From contig NZ_JAVQLW010000006.1 of NCBI RefSeq assembly GCF_031822435.1, positions 50,071 through 114,070 of the forward strand: 64,000 nucleotides of DNA. The letters are read 5' to 3'. Both the position numbers and the translations under genes were made by a program. The stretch is from Paracoccus sp. MBLB3053 (GTDB taxonomy: Bacteria > Pseudomonadota > Alphaproteobacteria > Rhodobacterales > Rhodobacteraceae). Under the pieces are notes generated by a model. The model made no database searches and was not told the origin of the DNA. It was given only the letters and a program-made list of their open reading frames with translations. Below, one piece after another: positions 8,091-15,860 of this stretch. The stretch's first letter is position 1; every line of letters starts with the position of its first letter.

Positions 8091-9398
8091 TCAGTGAGAG
8101 GGTTCTGCCACATCGGAAACGGTGATCTCCCGAGGGCGCAGACCCTTCTGTTCGGCGATGACCTGGCGCACTCGCTCCATGTCGAGTTCGCCTTCCCATT
8201 TCGCCACGGCGATCGTGGCTATGCCATTGCCGATCAGGTTCACCACGGCACGGGCCTCGTTCATGAAGCGATCGACGCCAAGCAGAAGGACCAGGCCGGC
8301 GACCGGAACCGTGTCAAAGGTGGACAGGGTAGCTGCGAGGGTCACGAAGCCGGCACCGGCAACCCCGGCGGAGCCTTTAGACGTCAGAAGCAGGACGCCG
8401 AGGATGCCTAATTGGCCCCAGAGGCTCAGATCGGTGTTCGTCGCTTGGGCGATGAAGATCGCGGCCATCGTCAGGTAGATGCAGGTGCCATCGGCATTGA
8501 AGGTGTAGCCCGTGGGCAGCACCAGCCCAACGACGGGCTTGGCAACACCAAGCCGCTCCAGTTTTGCCATCATCCTTGGAAGCACGGCTTCGGTCGAACA
8601 GGTGGCCAGCGTGATGAAGAGTTCGTCCTTGAAGTAGCGAAGGAACTGCAGCAAGGGGAAGCTGCTCCAGCGCGCTATGCTGCCTAGCACGACGACGACA
8701 AACAGGGCGGACGTCAGATAGACCCCGAGCATCAGGTAGCCGAGCGACCAGATGGAGCCGATCCCGTGCTTTCCGATCGTATAGGCGACACCCGCACCCG
8801 CACCCAGGGGCGCAAGTTTCATGACCATGCCGACGATCCGGAAGAGCGCCTGCAGGGCACTGTCGAGCACATCGGTAAAGGGCTTTGCGGTTTCGCCCAT
8901 TTGGACAAGCGCAATTCCGAACAACACGGCGATGAGGATGACCTGAAGCATTGCGCCTTCGGCGAAGGCCCCGACGATCGTGGCGGGAATGATGTTCAGG
9001 AAGAAGTCGACAACGCCGCCATGTTCCGCAGCGGTCGCCTGGTACGTGGCAATGGATGATGCGTCGATAGTTGAGGCATCGATGTTCATGCCTGCGCCCG
9101 GCTGCATCAGATTGACGACGATCAGACCGATGACCAGCGCGATGGTGGACACCACTTCGAAATAGATCAGCGCCACGGTGCCGATGCGGCCGACCTCGTG
9201 GATGTTGCCCATCTTTGCGATTCCAAGCACGACTGTGGCAAAGATGATTGGGGCCAGCAGCATCTTGATGAGTTTGATGAAGCCGGCAGCGATGGGCTGC
9301 AGGGCGGATCCGACGTCCGGCCACAGGAACCCAATAAGCCCGCCGATCAAGATGCCGATCAGCACTTGGACATAGAGCTGGCTGAGCAGTCTCTTCAT
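8091..9398 (-). CDS. Dicarboxylate:cation symporter (DctA / DAACS family)
   Basis: A 435-residue inner-membrane sodium or proton symporter of the dicarboxylate/amino acid:cation family. Several long hydrophobic helices are evident, together with family motifs: LKMLLAPIIFATVV-type helix near residue 45, the serine-rich re-entrant loop region near TLATCSTEAVLPRM, and LPTGYTFNADGTCIYLT, the DctA signature close to the substrate site. The ATG at 9398 follows AGGGAGG. The tarD gene begins 34 bases downstream on the same strand, so the likely substrate is D-tartrate or a related C4 dicarboxylate; that specificity is inferred from context. Confidence 0.88.
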   Translation of the reverse strand: MKRLLSQLYVQVLIGILIGGLIGFLWPDVGSALQPIAAGFIKLIKMLLAPIIFATVVLGIAKMGNIHEVGRIGTVALIYFEVVSTIALVIGLIVVNLMQPGAGMNIDASTIDASSIATYQATAAEHGGVVDFFLNIIPATIVGAFAEGAMLQVILIAVLFGIALVQMGETAKPFTDVLDSALQALFRIVGMVMKLAPLGAGAGVAYTIGKHGIGSIWSLGYLMLGVYLTSALFVVVVLGSIARWSSFPLLQFLRYFKDELFITLATCSTEAVLPRMMAKLERLGVAKPVVGLVLPTGYTFNADGTCIYLTMAAIFIAQATNTDLSLWGQLGILGVLLLTSKGSAGVAGAGFVTLAATLSTFDTVPVAGLVLLLGVDRFMNEARAVVNLIGNGIATIAVAKWEGELDMERVRQVIAEQKGLRPREITVSDVAEPSH

Positions 9399-9520
9399 TG
9401 TTGCCTCCCTGGATTTTCCCTGACGGCCGTCTGGCCATCTTCTCCAAGGGGGATTTACCCGAAGCCCAACCGCCGAAACCAATGCCGATCAACCCATGAT
9501 CAATGCAAATTATGCATAGT

Positions 9521-10438
9521 TTAGACGTCGGCTTCCTTTTGACCGCTGGCGATTTCCCAGAAGAGTTCGGCTTGACGACTCAACCGAGAGGCTGGCCGGA
9601 ATAGTCGGACTTCGACGGGCACCTCGTAGTCAGCATCGCCCGCCCTCACCAGCGAGCCCGACGCGACATCGGTCGCCGCGAGTGAAAGTGGGACCCAGGC
9701 GACGCCTTGTCCCTCCTTCGCAACCTCGCGAAGTGTCGCTGCCAGATGTGAGTGAAATATTGCCTTCAGGTGAGGCCGTCGATCGTGCTCTTGCCAGTCC
9801 GCCTCGAGGATTCTGCCGATCCCGGATTGCGGCGCATATGCGAGATATGGGGTGGGTTGAGAGGCAGGGTCTCGTGTGACCCTCCAAAGCGGCGAACCGT
9901 CTTCGGCGGGCTTTGAGAGAGGGATCAGGCAGTCCCGGCCAATACGGGTCGACAGGACATGGCGGGACGAGAGGCGCGTGGTAGCTGTGGGATGTGCATG
10001 ACATACCAGAAACGATGTCCCCCCGCGCAACAGCAGCGCTTCGCATTCAGCGTAGCTGTCTGAGATCAGGCTGACAGAGCCGAAGCTTGCGTGATCTAAC
10101 TTTTGAATCATCCAGTGCGGAACGAATGTGAATGACAGCGCGTGTGTCGACGCGATGATAAGAGACTTCGCGGATTTGCCCGCGATCTCCAGCGCCTCCT
10201 CCTTCGCCTGCCTGAGATCGCGGAGCATTGCCCCGGCTCGGGGCAGCAAGGCGCGACCTGCCGCGGTCAGCGTCACGGACCTGCTCGTCCGCTGAAACAA
10301 GGGCGTCCCGATCCAGCTCTCCAGCGCCATGATCCGGCGACTGAACGCAGGCTGGGTCATATTCCGCCTGCTCGCCGCGGCTGAAAAGTTCAACTCGCTG
10401 CAGAGTACAACGAAATCTTCGAGTATTCCCGTGTCCAT
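9521..10438 (-). CDS. LysR-type regulator (HypT/YjiE-like), likely tartrate regulator
   Basis: A 305-residue LysR-type transcription factor. The N-terminal winged helix reads FSAAASRRNMTQPAFSRRIMALESWIG, and the domain that follows starts with a segment (IIASTHALSFTFVPHWM) closely similar to the HypT/YjiE subgroup. It is full length. It lies upstream of the carrier and tarD on the same strand rather than divergent from them, with a 122-base gap before the carrier. By position it most likely controls tartrate uptake and breakdown; the inducer is unknown. Confidence 0.85.
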   Translation of the reverse strand: MDTGILEDFVVLCSELNFSAAASRRNMTQPAFSRRIMALESWIGTPLFQRTSRSVTLTAAGRALLPRAGAMLRDLRQAKEEALEIAGKSAKSLIIASTHALSFTFVPHWMIQKLDHASFGSVSLISDSYAECEALLLRGGTSFLVCHAHPTATTRLSSRHVLSTRIGRDCLIPLSKPAEDGSPLWRVTRDPASQPTPYLAYAPQSGIGRILEADWQEHDRRPHLKAIFHSHLAATLREVAKEGQGVAWVPLSLAATDVASGSLVRAGDADYEVPVEVRLFRPASRLSRQAELFWEIASGQKEADV

Positions 10439-10484
10439 ACTGATGTCCGCGTTACCCCATCCTAGGTCCGACCAATGCTATATC

Positions 10485-10885
10485 TGTTGATTTCCACCGA
10501 GACGTGACCCGGTTTTTCCACCGAGAACTAACCCACCTTGAGATTATGCGAAGCGGGTCACGGTTGGGTCAAGACATGGCTGGTTTCCTTCTTTTTGCGG
10601 GCGGCGGCTTCGTTGCTCGCCTTGAAGCGGAAGCTGTCGTTGCCGGTTTCCAGGAGCGAGCCATTGAAGGCTCCATTGGTCCGAGCCCAATGGCGAGCGC
10701 AGCGATGGGTGAGCCGATCGAGCAGCGCTGTCGTCATCTTGGCGTCGCCGAATACCGTGGCCCATTCGCTGAAGCTGAGATTTGTGGTGATGATGACGCT
10801 GGTGCGCTCGTAGAGCTTGCTCAGCAGGTGGAAGAGCAACGCGCCGCCTGAGGCGCTGAACGGCAAGTAGCCCAGCTCGACCTCG
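10485..10885 (-). mobile_element. IS21-family remnant: element end and istB 3' part
   Basis: Bases 10485-10545 carry a typical IS21 terminus with two copies of a TTTCCACCGAGA-type repeat. Inward, the minus strand encodes the C-terminal part of the helper ATPase IstB (ELGYLPFSASGGALLFHLLS, then SVIITTNLSFSEWATVFGD, TALLDRLTHRC and LETGNDSFRFK). The rest of istB and all of istA are missing; the break is at about 10885. Inside the fragment, the usual short link between HRC and LETGN is replaced by about 15 codons (near 10660-10705), so it is not a functional IstB. Confidence 0.8.
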
Positions 10886-11071
10886 GAACGTCTTGCGGTC
10901 AATCGGCAGGATCGAAGCCACGCAAGATATCCGCGGTCCAACCATCTGCGGGAAGGAAGGTTTCGATCATGATATCAGCGAGGGTGACGTTTACTGCGGT
11001 TCCGAAGAGCGTGGTCGCGCTGAGGAAGGACAATCGACCGCGAGGGTGGTCCAGGATCAGCGGCATCAATT

Positions 11072-11335
11072 GAGAAGGCCCGTTTCTACGATTTGCATCT
11101 GGACCAGCTGAATGATCGCCAAAGAAGAGCGATCGAGCGGATGTTCCGCGAAGGTCCGTCCGGGTTCCAAGGAGGTATCAGCGCCGAAAAATACCTCTCG
11201 ATCACCGGGACCTCTCGTGCCACGGCCACGCGCGACCTTCATGATCTGGTCGAGCGAGGCGCATTGCTTCGCGCGGGACAACGTCAACATACACGCTATT
11301 GGCTGAGCCCCCCGGACATGCCCAAACCGGCATAA
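11072..11335 (+). pseudogene. Fic-family protein, C-terminal fragment
   Basis: The reading frame from about 11072 encodes KARFYDLHLDQLNDRQRRA and continues through a winged-helix segment (YLSITGTSRATATRDLHDLV) to the end. This matches the C-terminal helix-turn-helix tail that follows the Fic AMP-transferase domain in many bacterial Fic proteins. The catalytic Fic motif HxFx(D/E)GN is absent; upstream DNA to 10885 has no matching frame. It is therefore a decayed 3' end left beside the IS21 remnant. A short protein from the ATG at 11093 could still be made. Confidence 0.6.
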
Positions 11336-11342
11336 GAGTCGG

Positions 11343-11585
11343 TCAGCACCGACCCTCCTCCGAGATCACCGCATTCAGGATCTCGGCCACGATGTCGAGA
11401 AATCTTTCCGGATCGTCGAGGGCATTGCTGGCCAAAAGCAGTGGCATGGCGCGAACAGTTATCATTTCACCGTCCTCGCCACGCCGAGGCGGCGCCTGAA
11501 CATAGATGGCGAGCTGGGCCTTGCCGGATTTCGTCCGATAGGCCGGCTTGACGAAAAAGCCGGTTGGATACCTCCGATCGCTCAC
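11343..11585 (-). CDS. Hypothetical protein downstream of repC operon
   Basis: An 80-residue soluble protein of unknown family, with segments RYPTGFFVKPAYRTKSGKAQ and a helical, acidic end (DDPERFLDIVAEILNAV). Its start overlaps the stop of the preceding small secreted-protein gene by four bases (ATGA), so it is the third gene of the repC transcript. That tight coupling argues it is real. No function can be assigned. Confidence 0.6.
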   Translation of the reverse strand: MSDRRYPTGFFVKPAYRTKSGKAQLAIYVQAPPRRGEDGEMITVRAMPLLLASNALDDPERFLDIVAEILNAVISEEGRC

Positions 11586-11917
11586 GGCTCCTGCCCCAAC
11601 GCCGCCTTGGCTCTGAGCCCCAGTCGATCAAGCCGATCGAGAAACTGACGATGCCGTTCTGAAACCTGACGGGCACGGTCGAACTCGATCTTGCGGGTGA
11701 CATCCATGCAGGCGAAATATTCCGAGCTTGCCGCAAAATAGCTCTCGAAGTCTTCAGCGATCAGACCGGCATATTGGGCCAGAGACGTATCATCCTCGGG
11801 AACAAACGGTTCTTCGGGAGGCAGGCAAGTGCCGGTGATGTGGACCCCCTGTCCGAACACCGGAGTCGCCCAGAGCGTTGATGCGAGCGCGCATGCCAGG
11901 GAAAACGCCCGTCTCAT
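11582..11917 (-). CDS. Small secreted protein in repC operon
   Basis: A 111-residue protein with an N-terminal signal peptide (MRRAFSLACALASTLWATPVFG, probable cleavage after the VFG or GQG region). The mature part has two Cys (GTCLPP and YFACMD) that could pair in the periplasm, and a helical tail. Its ATG at 11917 overlaps the repC TGA (ATGA), so the two are translationally coupled. Placement of an exported protein behind a replication initiator is odd and suggests the transcript also serves the conjugation block. Family not recognised. Confidence 0.65.
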   Translation of the reverse strand: MRRAFSLACALASTLWATPVFGQGVHITGTCLPPEEPFVPEDDTSLAQYAGLIAEDFESYFAASSEYFACMDVTRKIEFDRARQVSERHRQFLDRLDRLGLRAKAALGQEP

Positions 11918-13092
11918 GCGGCGGCCCGCTTCCGCCGCAACAAGCCTTTCAACGCGACTGATAGATTGAACTCGCCCAGCCGGTCCCGCGCGGCAAAGCA
12001 GCGCAGCATGGCACCAGGTGCCCGGACCGGTGCGGTTGGATGGTCCCGGTTCGCCTCGATCAACAAAACGGCAAGGGACGCACGAAGCGATCCCAGTTGG
12101 TCCAGCGCTTCCTCCCAAGCCGATTCCGTGATGCCGAGATCTCGTAGAAGCATGATTGCCGTGCTGCGCAAGGCGCGTTCGGTGATCTCGCCCGTCGAAG
12201 AAATCGCCTCAAGGCAGAAGCGAAAATCAGATCCCGCCACCTCGTGGACAAATTCGGGCTTAAGCCAATTCAGATCATCTTCGTCTTTGCCTTCTTCAGC
12301 AATCTTGCTTGTCGAGGGCCTGTGCATGATCATCGGTGGCCTCGTCGTTTGACGTGTATCTATTCTTACAAGATTCTTTGGAGTTGTATTTCCTATTGCC
12401 GGAAGTCCGGCTTCCGCCATGGCGGAAGTTTCTGCGCAACACGCAAGGCAGGCGCGGGCCTCCGCAGCCACCGCGTCAATCTCAGCAAGATGGCGCGCCA
12501 TCTCTTCAGAGCCGCAGAACCCGGCATAGCGACGCGGCCAAGAGGTGAGGCGGCGCAAGAGGTCAGGCAGCGCGGCGTGCTGCGGATCCCGCTCCAGCAA
12601 CTGCTCGATCGCCTGCTTGGCGTCGCGCTTGGCCGCTGAGCATTCAAGTCGAAGCACCGAAATGCGATGCGCCTCCTCGCGATGCTCGGCATCCATGGCC
12701 AGAAGCAGCCCGAGGTTTTCCAGAAGTGGCCTAAAATTGATCCCGAGCCGTCTGCCATGGGAGAGTTGCCGGCCAGACCGCCGACCATTCGCCGCAGTAT
12801 CAATCCGAATGATCCCAAGCGCTTCCAACCCCTTTTCATGCAAGCGCAATGTCCGGTCGCTGATGCCAAGATCGCGCGCCAGATCCTGCTGTGCGCGGAA
12901 ACAGACCGGATCGCAGCCAGGATCGCACCAATCTGCCGGCGCGGTCTGGCGCATCATGCGCAAGAGCACCGCGCGGCGGGCAGCGCCAAGACCGAGATGC
13001 CGGGCCAGACGTTCGACAAGTTCGATGACATGGCTGAGTGTCATGCCTTCGGGCAGCACCGGGTGCGTCACTCGGGCGATCGGGGTCAACAT
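11914..13092 (-). CDS. repC: Plasmid replication initiator RepC
   Basis: A 392-residue RepC protein, the initiator of alphaproteobacterial RepABC and RepC-type plasmids. The N-terminal RP-C domain shows winged-helix segments (ADWCDPGCDPVCFRAQQDLA, then LGISDRTLRLHEKGLEALGIIRID). The C-terminal RP-C domain shows ITESAWEEALDQLGSLRASLAVL and RAPGAMLRCFAARD. The ATG at 13092 follows GAGGAG, preferred over an upstream start. In this family the origin usually lies within repC itself. No repA or repB precedes it; a different gene (13309-13899) sits upstream. Two small genes overlap its 3' end in a chain. Confidence 0.92.
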   Translation of the reverse strand: MLTPIARVTHPVLPEGMTLSHVIELVERLARHLGLGAARRAVLLRMMRQTAPADWCDPGCDPVCFRAQQDLARDLGISDRTLRLHEKGLEALGIIRIDTAANGRRSGRQLSHGRRLGINFRPLLENLGLLLAMDAEHREEAHRISVLRLECSAAKRDAKQAIEQLLERDPQHAALPDLLRRLTSWPRRYAGFCGSEEMARHLAEIDAVAAEARACLACCAETSAMAEAGLPAIGNTTPKNLVRIDTRQTTRPPMIMHRPSTSKIAEEGKDEDDLNWLKPEFVHEVAGSDFRFCLEAISSTGEITERALRSTAIMLLRDLGITESAWEEALDQLGSLRASLAVLLIEANRDHPTAPVRAPGAMLRCFAARDRLGEFNLSVALKGLLRRKRAAA

Positions 13093-13204
13093 ATTCTGCT
13101 CCTCATCTTCGAGGCACAGGGCCACAGGCAAGTCGGATCCGTTCGCAAAAGCTGCGGCTTTGGGCTTGAATCCGTGGGAAAAGCAGGCGATTATGCCGTT
13201 GTGT

Positions 13205-13290
13205 GATGACGGCGATGCAGGAGCTCTACACCTGCGTTACCTTGCAAATCCCCTCGTGCGGTCCCCGCGCGGGGGTTTTTTGTTTTTGTG
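13205..13290 (+). ncRNA. Candidate counter-transcribed antisense RNA in the repC leader
   Basis: On the strand opposite repC, a promoter-like pair (TTGAAT at 13166-13171 and GATTAT at 13189-13194, 17 bases apart) is followed by a small stem (GCAGG at 13217-13221 with CCTGC at 13231-13235). A GC-rich hairpin at about 13249-13275 then runs into six T residues (13276-13281). No plus-strand gene ends here, so the terminator would serve an RNA of about 80 bases complementary to the repC leader. RepABC plasmids are known to control repC with just such an antisense RNA. The RNA itself is inferred. Confidence 0.5.
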
Positions 13291-13308
13291 GGGTCTGCTT
13301 GTTTGCGT

Positions 13309-13899
13309 TCAGTAGCGGATCCATTCCTCCGAAGTATTGCCCTGATGGTCGCGCCAGCGCAGCAACATGCCGCGCCAGAGTCGGACCGAGCCGAGCTCGG
13401 CCAGAACGGCGTTTCTGGAAACCCCGCTGGCGGCATAGACCCAATCCGGTGCGTCGCGCATGCGTGTCGGGACCCAGTTGAAATTGCCTTGCGCGTCATA
13501 ATGGCCGAGACGCGAGCGGTCAGTGACATAGGTCGTTCCGTCATGACGGCGCTGGCCGTAGATGATGTGATAAAGCTCGATGCCGTCGCGATAGCGCGCA
13601 ACCTCGGGCGGGATGGCCTGCACTCCGCCCGCCACGGAACCAGAGAGCGGATTTCCCATTGGGCAGCGCCAAAGCTGCAGGGGCGGCTCAACCGGCCAGG
13701 GTGTGATCCGCCGGATCATCTCGGCCTTGGCGGCTCCGCATTCCGCCGAGGCCGGAAATCCACCGGCAAGACAAAGCAGGATGGCACAATCGATCGGATA
13801 GGCTTTGGCAGGCGGCGCGCTCAGCGAAAGCGCGGCAACACCCGCAGCCAAAACCGTTCTGCGACGGGTTTTCTTAATCTGTCCGGGAACTCTGTCCAT
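13309..13899 (-). CDS. Conserved exported protein of the conjugation region, function unknown
   Basis: A 196-residue protein with an N-terminal signal whose n-region is arginine-rich (KKTRRRTVLAAGVAALSLS, ending APPAKA), possibly a Tat signal. The mature part has Cys residues (DCAILLCLAGG, AECGAA, LWRCPMG) and an aromatic-rich C-terminal half (ELYHIIYGQRRHDGTTYVTDRSRLGHYD). Similar exported proteins are common next to alphaproteobacterial T4SS genes, but I do not recognise a named family. The start ATG at 13899 lies inside the left arm of a long palindrome and lacks a Shine-Dalgarno sequence, so translation may be leaderless or controlled there. Confidence 0.6.
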   Translation of the reverse strand: MDRVPGQIKKTRRRTVLAAGVAALSLSAPPAKAYPIDCAILLCLAGGFPASAECGAAKAEMIRRITPWPVEPPLQLWRCPMGNPLSGSVAGGVQAIPPEVARYRDGIELYHIIYGQRRHDGTTYVTDRSRLGHYDAQGNFNWVPTRMRDAPDWVYAASGVSRNAVLAELGSVRLWRGMLLRWRDHQGNTSEEWIRY

Positions 13900-13935
13900 A
13901 TTTGCAATCAATGACTGATTTGCAAATATGTACAG
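13892..13935. promoter_or_regulatory. Long inverted repeat, core ATTTGCA-N14-TGCAAAT (copy 1)
   Basis: The two arms (13892-13906 and 13921-13935) are 15 bases each and match at 14 positions, with 14 bases between the TTTGCA cores. The repeat covers the start codon of the exported-protein gene. The same core and the same 14-base spacing recur at 17025-17066. It is probably an operator or other protein-binding site. Confidence 0.55.
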
Positions 13936-13951
13936 AGACGATCGGGCGAGA

Positions 13952-14143
13952 TCAACCCAAGGTGAGCGCCACCGGCGCGACAACCGGCAAATCAGCGCCC
14001 GGATCGAAGCTCATGCCTTCGGGAAGTTCCAGAACCGAGAGTTCGCCGGTATTCCAGGAATAGAGCCAGACTTGGCTCTCCGAACCGCCAAGTGGCTGCA
14101 AGGGCTCGGCAATGCGGCGCTGGTCTTGGTTGATGGTTGCCAT
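13952..14143 (-). CDS. Small hypothetical protein
   Basis: A 63-residue soluble protein (MATINQDQRRIAEPLQPLGG, then a Trp/Tyr segment QVWLYSWNTGELSVLELP). A GGGGAC sequence sits at the right distance before the ATG. It precedes the exported-protein gene on the same strand, 52 bases upstream. It lies just outside the left end of the IS1380 element. Family unknown. Confidence 0.5.
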   Translation of the reverse strand: MATINQDQRRIAEPLQPLGGSESQVWLYSWNTGELSVLELPEGMSFDPGADLPVVAPVALTLG

Positions 14144-14245
14144 GGCACAGTCCCCTTCACTCGTGTCAGGAACTTCTTGCGCCTGTTGGTCACAAAATAA
14201 AGCCCCAACCGCGAAACTGGCTAATTGGACTGGCTAATCAGCTAG

Positions 14246-15860
14246 CCCGAATTATGCATGAGGGGTTGGTGAGGCTGGCTTAACCATTTGAAGAACTGTA
14301 GTTTTGTGGTTCCTACACCCAAAGCCGCAGTTTTTCAGGATGCCGCGCCTCACCATGGATGTCTCTACACCCTCTCGTCTGTGTTTGTCACCCGTCAATG
14401 GCCAGCAGGTCCTGCTCGGATTTGACGGCGCCAACATGAGTTCGGACGCTGGGCTGATGCTGTTGCGGGAGATCGAGCGCCGTGAAGGTCTGGCAGGTTG
14501 GCTGGCCTCCTGCATGGACGACCCGCGTGATCCAGGCAGGGTGCAGCACAGCCTCGAGGAGATCATCCGCTTCCGGATCCTGATGATCGCGGCGGGCTAT
14601 GAAGATGCCAATGATGCGACCGATCTGCGCCATGATCCGAGCTTCAAGCTCGCCCTGGAACGCGCCCCGGAAAGCGGCGCGGCGCTGTGCTCGCAGCCGA
14701 CCATCTCGCGGATGGAGAACCTCCCCGACGCCCGCGCCCTGATCCGCATGGGGCGCGAGATGGTTCGGTTCTACTGCCAGTCATTCCCGCAGCCCCCCCG
14801 ACAGATCGTGCTGGATATCGATGACACCTTTGACGCGGTCCATGGCCATCAGCAGCTGCGGCTGTTCAACTCCTATTACGATGAATACGGCTTCCAACCC
14901 ATCGTGGTCTTCGATGGGGAGGGACGGCTGGTCGGAGCCCTGCTGCGCCCGGCCCGACGCCCCAAGGGCCGCGAGATCGCGAGCCATATCCGGCGGCTGA
15001 TCCGGCAGATCCGCCGCTTCTGGCCCGAGACCGAGATCCTGCTGCGGGCCGACAGCCATTATTGCGCCCCGCAGGTTCTCGATCTCTGTGACCGGCTCGG
15101 CCTGCTCTATGTCTTCGGCTTGTCCAAGAATACGCGGCTGGCGACACATATCCTGCCGCTCGAGGCGTCCACAGCCGAGCGCTACGCCCGCACGCCAGGA
15201 CAAAAGCTGCGGCGGTTCAAGACCTTCTCCTATGCGGCCGGGTCATGGTCCAAGCCGCGCCGCGTCATTGCCCGGGTCGAGGTCAGCTCGCGCGGGCGCG
15301 ACACGCGCTATGTCGTGACCAATCTCGAAGGCGGGCGCGGCAAGCATCTCTATGAGAAGCTTTACTCCGCCCGGGGTCAGGCCGAGAACCACATCAAGGC
15401 ATGGAAAACCCATCTCGCCGCGGACCGGACCTCATGCACGAAGGCAAATGCCAATCAGATGCGGCTGATGCTGCACGGTTGCGCCTATTGGATCTGGTGG
15501 AGGCTTCGCGCCGCCTGCCCGAAACGGTCCCCGTGGCGGCACGCGCAGTTCGACACGCTGCGCCTCCATCTGCTCAAGCTGGCCGCGACCATCATCGAAA
15601 AGAAGACCCGGATCATCATCACCCTTCCGGCCTGCTGTCCGCGCAGGAAACTTCTCACTTTGCTGTTCCGCGCCCTCGAGCCACCGCGTCCGGTCTGACG
15701 CGAAACGCCCCGCTCATCCAGAAACCTCAACCTGCACAACCTCACATGACGTCAGCGGCCCTAACAAAAAAGGCCGCCGCAGCCATTTGCGCGGGTCAAG
15801 CCAGAATGGGCGACCACATGCCTACACCGTGCGAAACGGCGGCTTCATGAATAATTGCGG
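14246..15860 (+). mobile_element. IS1380-family insertion sequence, complete, with 4-base target duplication
   Basis: A 1615-base element with imperfect terminal inverted repeats: the left end begins CCCGAATTATGCATGAGG and the right end, read inward, begins CCGCAATTATTCATGAAG, matching at 14 of 18 positions. Direct repeats CTAG flank it at 14242-14245 and 15861-15864, in the 4-5 base range typical for the family. One transposase gene fills it. The right-hand duplication supplies the first base triplet of the luxR stop codon on the minus strand. Structure suggests a recent, intact insertion. Confidence 0.85.
14340..15698 (+). CDS. IS1380-family transposase
   Basis: A 452-residue DDE transposase of the IS1380 family (IS1247-like). 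Recognisable blocks are VLLGFDGANMSSDAGLMLL at the start, LDIDDTFDAVHGHQQLRLFN with the first catalytic Asp, ILLRADSHYCAPQVLD with a second Asp, and the YSARGQAENHIKAWK block carrying the catalytic Glu. The ATG at 14340 is preferred to an in-frame TTG 36 bases earlier because the family N-terminus (TPSRLCLSPV) begins shortly after it. No frameshift or stop was seen, so it should be active. Confidence 0.9.
   Translation: MPRLTMDVSTPSRLCLSPVNGQQVLLGFDGANMSSDAGLMLLREIERREGLAGWLASCMDDPRDPGRVQHSLEEIIRFRILMIAAGYEDANDATDLRHDPSFKLALERAPESGAALCSQPTISRMENLPDARALIRMGREMVRFYCQSFPQPPRQIVLDIDDTFDAVHGHQQLRLFNSYYDEYGFQPIVVFDGEGRLVGALLRPARRPKGREIASHIRRLIRQIRRFWPETEILLRADSHYCAPQVLDLCDRLGLLYVFGLSKNTRLATHILPLEASTAERYARTPGQKLRRFKTFSYAAGSWSKPRRVIARVEVSSRGRDTRYVVTNLEGGRGKHLYEKLYSARGQAENHIKAWKTHLAADRTSCTKANANQMRLMLHGCAYWIWWRLRAACPKRSPWRHAQFDTLRLHLLKLAATIIEKKTRIIITLPACCPRRKLLTLLFRALEPPRPV

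Noticed and set aside
13952..14245. Short tandem TGGCTAA(T) units left of the IS1380 element
   Set aside because: GGCTAATTGGACTGGCTAATCAGCTAG has only two similar units; too short to call a repeat or attachment site.
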